A stretch of DNA of 64,000 bases. It comes from Terriglobia bacterium. Lineage in GTDB: Bacteria > Acidobacteriota > Terriglobia > Terriglobales > Acidobacteriaceae. Below the pieces are notes generated by a model that saw only the letters and a program-made list of their open reading frames with translations, was not told where the DNA came from and did not search any database. A program made the translations under genes and the position numbers. Numbering within the stretch: the stretch's first letter is position 1; every line of letters begins with the position of its first letter. This document shows, one piece after another, positions 54,214 through 63,338 of the stretch. The stretch is from assembly GCA_032252755.1 (NCBI GenBank), contig JAVUPY010000067.1, positions 1-64,000 of the forward strand. Reading direction: 5' to 3'.

Positions 54214-55674
54214 GTGAACGGCCTCGTCATGCAGATTACAGTGACGGGGTTCGTAGAAATCGTCAAGTTACAAGCAATGCAACCGCTCCAACCCCAATTC
54301 GATATCACCATACCTGGTGACACTGTGGCAGCACATCCCGCACCGCAGCAAGAAGTGTCCGAGCTACGGCGGGAGACGCTCTGGACATTGGCGTTCTTCG
54401 GGGTGCTCCTCTACGTCATCACGGATTATAGCCGCCTGGCAGAGATGTATCCGGTCCTTGCACCATTGAAAATCCCCAGGATTGCGATCCTCATGGCTTT
54501 CCTTGGGTGGTTTTTCGCTCCGAAAGTCTCGACAGTCGTTCCAACTGGTCGTCTGAAAATCGAATGGCCACTGTTTGCCTTCGCATTAGCGAGCCTTTTC
54601 TCGGCCACATTCGCACTTTCCTCCGAGGTTGGTTTCTGGCAATTGGGCGTATCGATGCCTTGGATAATTGTTACGTTCCTGATAGGACGCTGTATTAGGA
54701 ACATCCGGCAAGTCCGGTTGTTAGTGTTTGTGTTATTGCTGCTTAATTTCAAAATCGCGCAGTTCGGGATTCGTGAATACCTTTCAGGACGGGAGATTGG
54801 AGTATCGAATCAATTTCTGGCGCGGGGCATTGGTTTGGGTGCAAACAGCTTTTTCGGGAATTCCAATGACTTCGGGCTTGCAATGGTCATCCCGCTGGCG
54901 CTGGTGCTAGGACTTCTGCTCGCTTACAAGAGATTCAAGTTCACGGTAGCGCTTTTCTCGGTGCTGGTGTTTATCGCTGCGATTTACGTTAGTGCCTCTC
55001 GAGGCGCACTGGTTGGAACCATCATCGTCGGCTTCTTCGCGGTCAGAAAAATACCAAAGGGCATCTTCATCGGCGCATTCCTACTAATCCTGGTAGTGGC
55101 TGGGTATTTCATCATGCCCGAAGCCAACAAGGAGCGAATCGACTCCGCCATCCACTGGAAGCAGGACCAAAACGCGCAGATCCGACTCGAACTCTGGCAA
55201 AAAGGGCTAAACGCGTTTTCGCAACATCCGCTTCTCGGTGTCGGCCCAGGCAATTTCCGGGTATATGGGAACCTGTATGTCACCGGCGAGCACTCGCCTG
55301 CGAAACTGCAACAGGGCTTTGCCCCTCACAGCATCTACATTCAGAGCCTCTCAGAATTAGGTCTTCTGGGAACCATTCCTCTGATTCTACTGTGGGTCCA
55401 GTTCTTCCGCCTGAACAAGAATACTAGGGCGCGATTGACGGAATTGGGAGCCCCGAGAAGAAGCTATGAGTTTTGTCTCGCGTATGCGCTTGATCTTGCC
55501 ATGATCGGATATTTGGCGAGTGGTGCGTTCCTTACCGTTCTCTATTATCCACACCAATGGGTCCTGCTGGGCATCGCCGTTGGATTCAACGTGGCCGTCT
55601 CCAGGATGACTTCGTTTGAGAACGCGGTTGAAGCCTTGCCCGAGCCTAGCAGCAGAGAACTGGCGTATGAATAA
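54214..55674 (+). CDS. O-antigen-ligase/polymerase-like membrane protein
   Basis: A 486-residue protein with about eleven membrane segments. ISASRGALVGTIIVGF-like sequence, the large periplasmic loop RLELWQKGLNAFSQHPLLGVGPGNF and PHSIYIQSLSELGLLG are the Wzy_C signature. In exosortase loci such proteins polymerise repeat units or link glycans to proteins. The start is uncertain: GTG 54214, ATG 54229 or ATG 54277. No ribosome-binding site stands out. Confidence 0.85.
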   Translation: MNGLVMQITVTGFVEIVKLQAMQPLQPQFDITIPGDTVAAHPAPQQEVSELRRETLWTLAFFGVLLYVITDYSRLAEMYPVLAPLKIPRIAILMAFLGWFFAPKVSTVVPTGRLKIEWPLFAFALASLFSATFALSSEVGFWQLGVSMPWIIVTFLIGRCIRNIRQVRLLVFVLLLLNFKIAQFGIREYLSGREIGVSNQFLARGIGLGANSFFGNSNDFGLAMVIPLALVLGLLLAYKRFKFTVALFSVLVFIAAIYVSASRGALVGTIIVGFFAVRKIPKGIFIGAFLLILVVAGYFIMPEANKERIDSAIHWKQDQNAQIRLELWQKGLNAFSQHPLLGVGPGNFRVYGNLYVTGEHSPAKLQQGFAPHSIYIQSLSELGLLGTIPLILLWVQFFRLNKNTRARLTELGAPRRSYEFCLAYALDLAMIGYLASGAFLTVLYYPHQWVLLGIAVGFNVAVSRMTSFENAVEALPEPSSRELAYE

Positions 55675-56755
55675 GGCAGAGACGGTTTCCGGAGATGTCA
55701 AACGAGCTATAAGCCAGGCTACTTTTGGCGATGCCTATTCAGTTGTCAAACAATGTGGAAGCTACAGGAGAAGCGGTGCCCGTAGTGCAGTCGCTAATCT
55801 CGTGTACTACTCGGGACTGTGCGCAGTACAACGCTCTTTGAGACATCGGCGAGGCGAAGTTTGTGTCCTCGGACTACACCGTATCTTAACCGATGAACAG
55901 CGAAGCCATGCGAGTTCTCTGGCAGCAATGAGTCTGCGGGACGAGACCTTTCGACACATGCTCGCCTATCTGCAGCGCACTTACGAACTGATCTCTCTGG
56001 AGCATTTGCTTTCCGAGAAGTATCCGAATACTGGAAAACCCCTTTGCCTGGTAACGTTCGATGACGGGTGGGCAGACAACTATACCACCGCTCGTGAGAT
56101 TCTCCTCGAATTCGGGGTGCGACCGCTCATCTTTATTGCGACAGGCCTGATTGACTCAGATGGCACATTTTGGGAAGAGCGGCTTTTGAACTCCCTTCAT
56201 TCCTGCAATGTGCGTGATTTCATGCCGCGGCTTCTATCGGAACTTCACATAAAACGAAGGAACATCGCTCCCGATGAATTGATTGGTGCTCTGAAAAGAA
56301 TGCCGGAAGCGAGGCGCGCCCCGATACTTGCGGAGTTCCTCGGTCAAGGCATGACTTGCGTGGGGAACGAAATGATGTCATGGGAACAACTTAGAAGGTT
56401 GCGAGACCTCGGCTTCGATTTCGGAGCACATACCGTTAATCATCCTTTGCTTTGCTATGAAAGCGACGAGACGGTTGTGCGGGAATTGACTCTGAGCAAG
56501 AAGGCGTTGGAGGAGAAGATTGGGATTCGCATTCACGCTTTCGCTTATCCAAGTGGCAACTACGACCAGAGGATCAAGGAGTTGGTCCGGCAATCCGGAT
56601 TTGATTTTGCGTTCACGTGTGAACCGCGATGGTCGCGTTCCAAGGGGGATTCGTTAGCGATACCTCGCTTTCTTCTGCATGAAGGCTGCGTGACGAATCG
56701 AGGCGATTTTTCCCCTGCGGCGCTGGAATTCACTCTGACCGGCTGGAGACAATGA
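55667..56755 (+). CDS. Polysaccharide deacetylase family protein
   Basis: A 362-residue enzyme starting at 55667, overlapping the previous stop by 8 bp. A NodB domain shows LVTFDDGWADNY, FIATGLID, FGAHTVNHPLL and FAYPSGNYDQRIK. No signal peptide, so it may be cytoplasmic or loosely membrane-bound. It overlaps the next gene by 4 bp. It differs clearly from the deacetylase at 53263. Substrate is presumably the locus polymer or a lipid-linked precursor. Confidence 0.87.
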   Translation: MNKAETVSGDVKRAISQATFGDAYSVVKQCGSYRRSGARSAVANLVYYSGLCAVQRSLRHRRGEVCVLGLHRILTDEQRSHASSLAAMSLRDETFRHMLAYLQRTYELISLEHLLSEKYPNTGKPLCLVTFDDGWADNYTTAREILLEFGVRPLIFIATGLIDSDGTFWEERLLNSLHSCNVRDFMPRLLSELHIKRRNIAPDELIGALKRMPEARRAPILAEFLGQGMTCVGNEMMSWEQLRRLRDLGFDFGAHTVNHPLLCYESDETVVRELTLSKKALEEKIGIRIHAFAYPSGNYDQRIKELVRQSGFDFAFTCEPRWSRSKGDSLAIPRFLLHEGCVTNRGDFSPAALEFTLTGWRQ

Positions 56756-57954
56756 GAATATTGGTCACAGACGGGAATCTTCGATCCGCTCTTGCTGCGG
56801 TACGTTCTCTCGGGAGTTTTGGTGCAGAGGTGATTGTAGGCGACAAATCGTCCACATCACTCGCGGGTACCTCGCGCCATTGCCGACGCACGCTGAAGTA
56901 TCCGGATCCGATCACCCAGGCATGCGCATTCAAAACCTTCATTCTCTCGCAGGCGCGAAGCGGGGCGTTTGACATGCTGCTTCCAGTTTCCGAGATCACC
57001 TCGCAGCTGATTGCACAAATCCGGGAACAGCTTCCGAACTCCGTGGTGGTGCTTTCGCCCAAGGGTGAGCAGCTCTTACAGGCTGTCGACAAGAGGCAGA
57101 CCCTGCTGGCGGCTATCGAGGTCAATGTGCCGATTCCAGAGACTCACATGCTGCATGAGGACGATTGTTTGGAAGAAGTTGCAGAGCGGCTTTCTTACCC
57201 GGTTGTAATAAAGCCGAGATTCTCGTGGTTCTACCGGGATGGAAAGTGGGCGAATGGGTCGGTGGAATTCGCGTACAGTCCCGACGAACTGCGCACCATG
57301 TACAGTCGAATCCATGCTGCCAACCCTTTTCCACTGGTGCAGCGGCGCATTGAGGGAGAGGGCAAAGGTATTTTCCTGCTCGTTTGGAACGGAGAATTGA
57401 AAGCTGCATTCGCGCACCGAAGACTTCGGGAAAAGCCGCCATGGGGAGGGGTGAGTACCTATTGTGAAAGCGTCGCTCTCGACGAGACGTTGGTTTCCAG
57501 TTCGCTTTCGTTACTGCGGTACATGGATTGGAATGGTGTCGCCATGGTGGAATTCAAAGTGGACAGAACAGACGGTCTCGCGAAATTGATGGAGGTAAAC
57601 GGCAGGCTTTGGGGGTCACTGCAACTTGCGATTGATGCCGGAGTGAATTTCCCGGTGCTGCTTTATCGGCTTGCCTCAGGCGAAAAAGTCCCTCCTCAGT
57701 CGGGTTATAAACTAGGGGTCCGAAGCCGCTGGTTTTGGGGTGATTTCGATCAACTTATCATTCGACTGAAGTCCCGGAGCGGGTTAATTCCTGGTGCGCC
57801 TTCCAAGGTACGCGCGACACTCGATTTCATGAAGCTGATGGAGTTCAACACCCGGTACGACGTCTTCAGGCTCAGTGACCCAGGGCCGGGGTGGTTCGAG
57901 ACCAGATCTTATATACACGAGAACCTCGGCTGGAGCAGAAAACATGCGAGCTAA
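56752..57954 (+). CDS. ATP-grasp ligase, unknown substrate
   Basis: A 400-residue ATP-grasp enzyme. The start MRILVTDGNLRSALAAVRSLG is the pre-ATP-grasp Rossmann half. VVIKPRFSW, LVQRRIEGEGKG and VEFKVDRTDGLAKLMEVNGR hold the ATP and Mg ligands. Such enzymes join a carboxylate to an amine or thiol. In a polysaccharide locus it may attach an amino acid or acyl group to sugar. It overlaps the PHP gene by 11 bp. Confidence 0.85.
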   Translation: MRILVTDGNLRSALAAVRSLGSFGAEVIVGDKSSTSLAGTSRHCRRTLKYPDPITQACAFKTFILSQARSGAFDMLLPVSEITSQLIAQIREQLPNSVVVLSPKGEQLLQAVDKRQTLLAAIEVNVPIPETHMLHEDDCLEEVAERLSYPVVIKPRFSWFYRDGKWANGSVEFAYSPDELRTMYSRIHAANPFPLVQRRIEGEGKGIFLLVWNGELKAAFAHRRLREKPPWGGVSTYCESVALDETLVSSSLSLLRYMDWNGVAMVEFKVDRTDGLAKLMEVNGRLWGSLQLAIDAGVNFPVLLYRLASGEKVPPQSGYKLGVRSRWFWGDFDQLIIRLKSRSGLIPGAPSKVRATLDFMKLMEFNTRYDVFRLSDPGPGWFETRSYIHENLGWSRKHAS

Positions 57955-58693
57955 GGGTGCATTGCACGTCCACTCCGATCTCTCGCACGACGGGAAGATG
58001 TCTTTGGCTGCAGTCGCCGAATTTTATCGGACCCGGGGTTATCACTTCGTTGCGATTGGCGAGCACTCACAGGATCTTGACGCAATCGCTGTGGAGAGAC
58101 TGGTTTCACAATGTGCATCGTTCTCCGATGCCGATTTCTGCATGATTCCCGGAATTGAATTTACCTGCACGCCAACGGCACTCCATATATTGGGAGTCGG
58201 TGTCGTTCAGTTGACGCCGGAGGTGGACCCGGCTCGGGTCGCGCAGCACATCCGACTCAATGATGGCTTTGGAGTATTGGCGCATCCCAGTCGACTCGGA
58301 TGGGCATTTTCTCCGGAATTATGGGACACAGTGCATGCGGTGGAAGTCTGGAACGTCGGCTACGACGGGAAGTATCTTCCCAGGAAGGACGCATTGGCGT
58401 GCTTCCACGAGATTCGCACGCGCCATCCCCATCTCATGGCGATTGGCTCTCACGATTTGCATCAACCTGGCGGGTACTATGACCTGACAATTGAAATGGA
58501 GGTAGAGGTCTTGTCGCACAACGCGATCCTGGAGCGACTCCGTGTTGGCCAGTATCGCGTTGCGAGTCGATGGTTTTGTTGCGACTCCAAGGGGCAGGTT
58601 CGGCGGCGTGAGCACGTTTATCTTGGAGTGTTCGGCCCGAACTTAATGTATGCGCGTCGTCTTCGGCGCTGGTTGAGCAGAGCAGGAGCATGA
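57944..58693 (+). CDS. PHP-domain phosphoesterase
   Basis: A 249-residue metal-dependent hydrolase. HVHSDLSHDG is the first metal motif; GEHSQD, PGIEFTC, LAHPSRLG and GSHDLHQPG complete the PHP site. The start at 57944 lies inside the end of the ATP-grasp gene. PHP enzymes include histidinol phosphatases and the CpsB/YwqE tyrosine phosphatases, so it could oppose the tyrosine kinase at 50931; a sugar phosphatase role is equally possible. Confidence 0.85.
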   Translation: MRAKGALHVHSDLSHDGKMSLAAVAEFYRTRGYHFVAIGEHSQDLDAIAVERLVSQCASFSDADFCMIPGIEFTCTPTALHILGVGVVQLTPEVDPARVAQHIRLNDGFGVLAHPSRLGWAFSPELWDTVHAVEVWNVGYDGKYLPRKDALACFHEIRTRHPHLMAIGSHDLHQPGGYYDLTIEMEVEVLSHNAILERLRVGQYRVASRWFCCDSKGQVRRREHVYLGVFGPNLMYARRLRRWLSRAGA

Positions 58694-59802
58694 AGCGACG
58701 GATCCTGCACTGTATCGAAACCGGAGGACCCGGCGGGGCGGAAACCGTCATGGCCGACATTGCCGCGAATCTCGATCCAGGGCGGTTCGAATCCATCGCG
58801 GTTGTGCCCTATGACGGATGGCTTAAGCAAATCCTGGACCGGCGTGGGGTTCGCTCGGTCGTTATGAGTTCGTCGCCTGGATTTGATATAGCAATGATTT
58901 GGCGTCTGGCCAGCTTATGCCGGCAGGAGAAAATCGATCTCATCCATTCTCATCTACCTGACGAGAATTTTTACTGCTGCTTTGCCGGATTGGCTTCGCG
59001 CCGAAAAGTCATCTCCACCTATCACGGATTTCTTTCCATGCGGACGGCCCGTGAGCGCATCAAGGTCAGGGCTGTGGCACGGCTTGCGACTGCGGTTGTG
59101 GCTGTTTCGAAGTATCTGGCCGAATCACTCGAAGGAGCAGGGTTTCCAAAAAGAAAGCTCTCCTGGATTCATAATGGTATCGACGTCGAGCGGTTTCGTT
59201 CCGCTAATCGGGGTTACTTGCATAAAGAGCTCTCACTGCCCGCCGAATCGAGGCTGGTAGGAATGATTGCAAACCAACGAACCGCCAAATCCTACGATAC
59301 GTTCGTTCGCGCCGCAGCGCGGGTCGGCGAGCAATATCCTGTCGCTCATTTCGTCTCGGTCGGAGCGACAGAGCCATCGATCAACCAGCACATCTTGGAA
59401 TTGGTGAATCAGTTCGGCATCGCGGATCGATTTCATGCTTTAGGGTTCCGAAGCGACATTCCTGAAATACTCGGGTCCCTTTCCGCTTTTGTGCTCTCAT
59501 CAGCGAGCGAAGGGTTTTCGATTGCGACCATCGAGGCGATGGCATCCGGCAGGCCGGTAGTCGTCACACGGTGCGGCGGCCCCGAAGAACTCGTAAAAGA
59601 CGAAGAAACAGGATTATTAGTCCCTCCGAACGATCCCGCGGCGATGGGCGACGCCATTGGGAGAATTCTCGCGGCAGACAATTTGGCCGAGAGGCTCGGG
59701 CGCAACGCTGCTACAGAGACGCGTTCACGCTTTTCTATCGCAGCGATGGTCGAAAGTTATGAGCGGCTCTATGAGCAGTGCATCGGCGGAGGGCCATTAT
59801 GA
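58690..59802 (+). CDS. Glycosyltransferase family 4
   Basis: A 370-residue GT-B enzyme. The N-terminal half has IETGGPGGAETVMADIA and HSHLPDENFYCC; the C-terminal half has the nucleotide-sugar motif EGFSIATIEAMASGRPVV. 4-bp overlaps on both sides bind it into the operon. It should add a sugar to the lipid-linked repeat unit. Confidence 0.92.
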   Translation: MKRRILHCIETGGPGGAETVMADIAANLDPGRFESIAVVPYDGWLKQILDRRGVRSVVMSSSPGFDIAMIWRLASLCRQEKIDLIHSHLPDENFYCCFAGLASRRKVISTYHGFLSMRTARERIKVRAVARLATAVVAVSKYLAESLEGAGFPKRKLSWIHNGIDVERFRSANRGYLHKELSLPAESRLVGMIANQRTAKSYDTFVRAAARVGEQYPVAHFVSVGATEPSINQHILELVNQFGIADRFHALGFRSDIPEILGSLSAFVLSSASEGFSIATIEAMASGRPVVVTRCGGPEELVKDEETGLLVPPNDPAAMGDAIGRILAADNLAERLGRNAATETRSRFSIAAMVESYERLYEQCIGGGPL

Positions 59803-60956
59803 TATGGCTCTTCTGGATTTGCGCTGCTTTCCTCGGCTACACCTTCATCGTCTATCCATTATTGGTGTGGGTCGCTTCCGCAATTCGTGCTTTGCCAGCT
59901 CGTCGAGCCACGATCGTCCCCCGAGTGACACTCATTTTGAGCGTCTACAACGAACGAGAGATAATCGCCGGAAAACTTAAGAACACACTTGCGCTCACCT
60001 ATCCAAGGGACAAGTTCCAAGTAATTGTTTGCTCGGATGCTTCGACGGATGGCACCGACGATATCGTCGCTTCTTACGGGGGGGCTGGTATCGAACTCAT
60101 TCGTGTGACGGAGCGCCGAGGCAAGAACCACGCACTCATGGTAGCGAAAGAGGCTAGCATGGGCGAAATATTGGTATTCACCGATGCGGGGATTCAACTG
60201 GCCTGCGATGCAATCGAGACCATCGTCGCGAACTTCGCGGACTCTACGGTGGGCGTCGTGAGTAGTGAGGACCAGATCATTGGACGAGGTGTTGGAACCG
60301 GCGAGGGAGCTTACATCGATTTTGAGATGAAGCTACGCCGTCGCGAGTCACTACTGAACTCTGTCGTTGGCGCCAGCGGGTCCTTTTTCGCTGCGAGGGC
60401 GGAGGTGTGCCGCAAGTGGCATCCCGATCAAACCAGTGACTTCTTCGTACCCTTGCATGCGGTCGAAATGGGCTTAAGAGTGGTGGTCGATCCACTCTCA
60501 ATCGGCTATTACGACACCGCGCGGTCTGGAAAAGCGGAGTTTCAGCGTAAGGTCCGGACCATTGTTAATGGGCTGACAGTGTTCTTTACTCATACTGCGC
60601 TGTTGAATCCGCTGCGATATCCAATCTTTTCCTGGCAGATGGTGAGTCATAAGCTTTTCCGCTGGCTATTACCGGTGGGATTTCTTTTACTGCTTCTGTC
60701 GAATCTCTTCCTTTGGAATGCTGGGTGGTTCTATCGGTTTTCGCTTCTTGGACAGCTGCTGGTGTACGTCACCGGTGCTACGGGCCTGCTAATAAGAAGC
60801 TTGGCCGGGTTTTGGCCGGCGCGAATCGCCAGCTTTTTCATCTTAGGTAACGTGGCCACGCTAATGGCGTGGGTTCGATTCCTACGAGGAGAGAAGTTTG
60901 AACGTTGGGAGCCAACCCGGCGCAATGAACACACGAGCACAGCAGGCGTGCGATAG
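59799..60956 (+). CDS. Membrane glycosyltransferase family 2
   Basis: A 385-residue protein starting at 59799 (ATGA overlap). One N-terminal membrane helix, then a GT-A domain with VTLILSVYNEREIIAGKL, VCSDASTDGTDD and VFTDAGIQL, then QTSDFFVP, and three or four C-terminal membrane helices. The layout resembles processive or membrane GT2 enzymes, though the Q-x-x-R-W motif is not obvious. Confidence 0.9.
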   Translation: MIWLFWICAAFLGYTFIVYPLLVWVASAIRALPARRATIVPRVTLILSVYNEREIIAGKLKNTLALTYPRDKFQVIVCSDASTDGTDDIVASYGGAGIELIRVTERRGKNHALMVAKEASMGEILVFTDAGIQLACDAIETIVANFADSTVGVVSSEDQIIGRGVGTGEGAYIDFEMKLRRRESLLNSVVGASGSFFAARAEVCRKWHPDQTSDFFVPLHAVEMGLRVVVDPLSIGYYDTARSGKAEFQRKVRTIVNGLTVFFTHTALLNPLRYPIFSWQMVSHKLFRWLLPVGFLLLLLSNLFLWNAGWFYRFSLLGQLLVYVTGATGLLIRSLAGFWPARIASFFILGNVATLMAWVRFLRGEKFERWEPTRRNEHTSTAGVR

Positions 60957-62094
60957 ACCCGGTATGCGGATCTCGGTTTGTCATCTCGCATCGGGCGATC
61001 TCTGGGCTGGTGCTGAGATCCAGGTCTCCATCCTTCTGAAGGCGCTCGCGCAAAGACCCAATTTGGCGGTCTCCGCCATTCTCCTGAACGAAGGTCGATT
61101 GGCGGTGGAACTCCGACAGTGTGGAATCGGCGTCGAGATCATCCCGGAATCCAGCAATTCGTTTCGCAATATCGTCTCTCGATCGGCTGTATACCTAAGT
61201 GGACGCGGCGTTCAGATCCTGCATTCGCATCGGTATAAGGAGAACCTGCTCGCCGTAGCCTTGCATTTCCGTTGTGGAATTCCATACCTGGTCAGGACCG
61301 AGCACGGGTGGACAGAACCAACCTTCGGAGTCAGGAAACTAAAGCACGGCGCCGTGCGTGTTCTCGACAGGTTGGCAGCGAAACGATACACGGATCTGAT
61401 AATCAGCCCCAGCGAAGATCTACGGAAGAAGATCGTGGGATTCGCCCAGTCCAAGAAAATAGTTACGGTGCTTAACGCAATCGATACCAGTCGGACGACT
61501 ACGGAACTTACGGTGGCAGCAGCAAAACGGCAACTGGGAATCGCGGAAACGGTTCCGGTAGTAGGGTGTGCGGGAAGACTCGAACGGGTAAAGCGCCTAG
61601 ATCGGTTTCTCTCTGCGGCTGTGCACATCAAGGACAAAGTGCCGGAAGCACAATTCGTCATCGCCGGCAATGGCAGCCAGCGTCGTGAGTTGGAGGAACT
61701 TGCGCGATCCCTTGGAATCTCGCGGTCAGTGCTCTTTTGCGGTCATCGAGATGACATCCTTGACGTTCTACAGGCGTTTGATCTCTTTGTGATGACTTCG
61801 GATCATGAAGGCCTGCCGATGGCGCTCCTGCAGGCCATGTGCCTGCAGAAACCTGTCGTGTGTACAGCCGTCGGAGGCATTCCGGAAGTCGTCGAAAGCG
61901 GCAGGAACGGCATACTGGTCGACGCGAATGACCAGGAAAGATTCGTCGCAGCTTGCCTATCGATGTTGGGTGATCGAGAGTTGGCCTCTGCACTGGGGCG
62001 GGCCGCTCGGAACGAGGTAGTCTCAAGATTCGATGTGTCGTCGCATGCTGAGTCTGTTGCGCGGCTCTACGAAGGCCTATGTCACGGCAAATGA
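60898..62094 (+). CDS. Glycosyltransferase family 4
   Basis: A 398-residue GT-B enzyme. WAGAEIQVSILLKAL and HSHRYKENLLA are in the N-terminal half, GRLERVKRLDRFLSA and SDHEGLPMALLQAMCLQKPVV in the catalytic half. I take TTG 60898 as start because AGGAGAG lies just upstream, giving a 59-bp overlap with the previous gene; ATG 60964 would avoid it. Confidence 0.9.
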   Translation: MNVGSQPGAMNTRAQQACDRPGMRISVCHLASGDLWAGAEIQVSILLKALAQRPNLAVSAILLNEGRLAVELRQCGIGVEIIPESSNSFRNIVSRSAVYLSGRGVQILHSHRYKENLLAVALHFRCGIPYLVRTEHGWTEPTFGVRKLKHGAVRVLDRLAAKRYTDLIISPSEDLRKKIVGFAQSKKIVTVLNAIDTSRTTTELTVAAAKRQLGIAETVPVVGCAGRLERVKRLDRFLSAAVHIKDKVPEAQFVIAGNGSQRRELEELARSLGISRSVLFCGHRDDILDVLQAFDLFVMTSDHEGLPMALLQAMCLQKPVVCTAVGGIPEVVESGRNGILVDANDQERFVAACLSMLGDRELASALGRAARNEVVSRFDVSSHAESVARLYEGLCHGK

Positions 62095-63338
62095 AAATAC
62101 TCTGGCTGTCCCATTTCGTACCGTACCCGCCTAAAGGAGGGAATCTCCAGAGGAGCTACAACCTTCTGCGAGAACTCTCAAGAGAACATGAGGTGACCCT
62201 TGTCGCGTTCAATATGGAAAACCATCCACCAGATCGCCTGGCCGCTTACAAGGAGCAACTGCGGAAGTTTTGCCGTGAGGTGGCTTTCTGGCAATTGCCG
62301 GTACGTTGGCGCGGTCTGCGGTGGTGGCTTCAAATGGCTGCATCACCACTGAGAGCAATGCCACACGCATGTTCCTCGTTTTGGTCGAAGGAAACTCAGG
62401 GTCAGTGGCAAGCCATTTTGCAGCGAAACTGGTCGGTGGTTCATTTCGATTCGCCCGACTTGGCACACTTCGTTGCCTCGTCGGCCCATTTTCCCAGAGT
62501 TCTCAATCATCACAACTGCGAATCGCGAATGATGTACCGTCGCGCGGAACTCGAGCCCTCTGCTGTGAAGCGGCTTTTTTTGAAAGATCAGGCTCAGAAA
62601 CTCCGGGCACTGGAGTCAACGCTGTGTGGCCAATGCGATATCAATCTGACCGTGTCCGAAAGCGATGCAGAGCAATTGCGGAAGCACAGCCCCGACGGCC
62701 TTTTCCACATTGTGGAGAATGGTACTGACTGCTCCTATTTCTCGCCGCAGGAAGAGTTAGAGTCATCAAACTCCATAGTCTTTGCGGGTTCTCTGAATTG
62801 GTATCCGAATCAAACCGCTCTGCGGTTCTTCGGCGAGCAGGTCTGGCCCATCCTCAAGAAACGCCATCCTGGCATTCGGTTGTACGTAGCCGGAATGTCA
62901 CCGGCGCGCTGGATATTCGATTGGGCGGCGAAAGATGGAAGTACAGAAGTAATCGCCAGCCCAGAGGACATACGGCCTTGGATACACCGTGCCGCCGTGT
63001 TTGTCTGTCCAATACAGGACGGTGGGGGCACAAAGCTCAAGATCCTCGATGCCTTGGCGATGGGCAAAGCTGTAGTCAGCACCACGTTTGCTACAGAAGG
63101 CCTGCGGGTCGTTCCGGGAGAGCACCTACTGGTGGCGGATAGCGCGGCCGACTTCGCAGAAGCCACCGCTCAGTTGCTTTCCGACAGTTCGATACGGAAA
63201 AAGATTGGTTGCGCTGGTCGTCAGTTCGTGGAAGCAGAGTATTCCTGGACCAGTATCGGGAGAGAGTTGACGGACGCGTACAAGAAGGCGATCAGAAACT
63301 TTGAAAATGACCATTCGAAGAGCCAAGTTATGGGATGA
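62079..63338 (+). CDS. Glycosyltransferase (PEP-CTERM/EpsH-associated sugar transferase type)
   Basis: A 419-residue GT-B enzyme. The start LWLSHFVPYPPKGGNLQRSYNLL and the middle HHNCESRMMYRR are typical of the exosortase-associated subgroup; GGGTKLKILDALAMGKAVVST is the nucleotide-sugar site. It overlaps the previous gene by 16 bp. Start at 62079; Met at 62091 is an alternative. It ends 11 bp past the convergent FemAB stop. Confidence 0.9.
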   Translation: MSRQMKILWLSHFVPYPPKGGNLQRSYNLLRELSREHEVTLVAFNMENHPPDRLAAYKEQLRKFCREVAFWQLPVRWRGLRWWLQMAASPLRAMPHACSSFWSKETQGQWQAILQRNWSVVHFDSPDLAHFVASSAHFPRVLNHHNCESRMMYRRAELEPSAVKRLFLKDQAQKLRALESTLCGQCDINLTVSESDAEQLRKHSPDGLFHIVENGTDCSYFSPQEELESSNSIVFAGSLNWYPNQTALRFFGEQVWPILKKRHPGIRLYVAGMSPARWIFDWAAKDGSTEVIASPEDIRPWIHRAAVFVCPIQDGGGTKLKILDALAMGKAVVSTTFATEGLRVVPGEHLLVADSAADFAEATAQLLSDSSIRKKIGCAGRQFVEAEYSWTSIGRELTDAYKKAIRNFENDHSKSQVMG

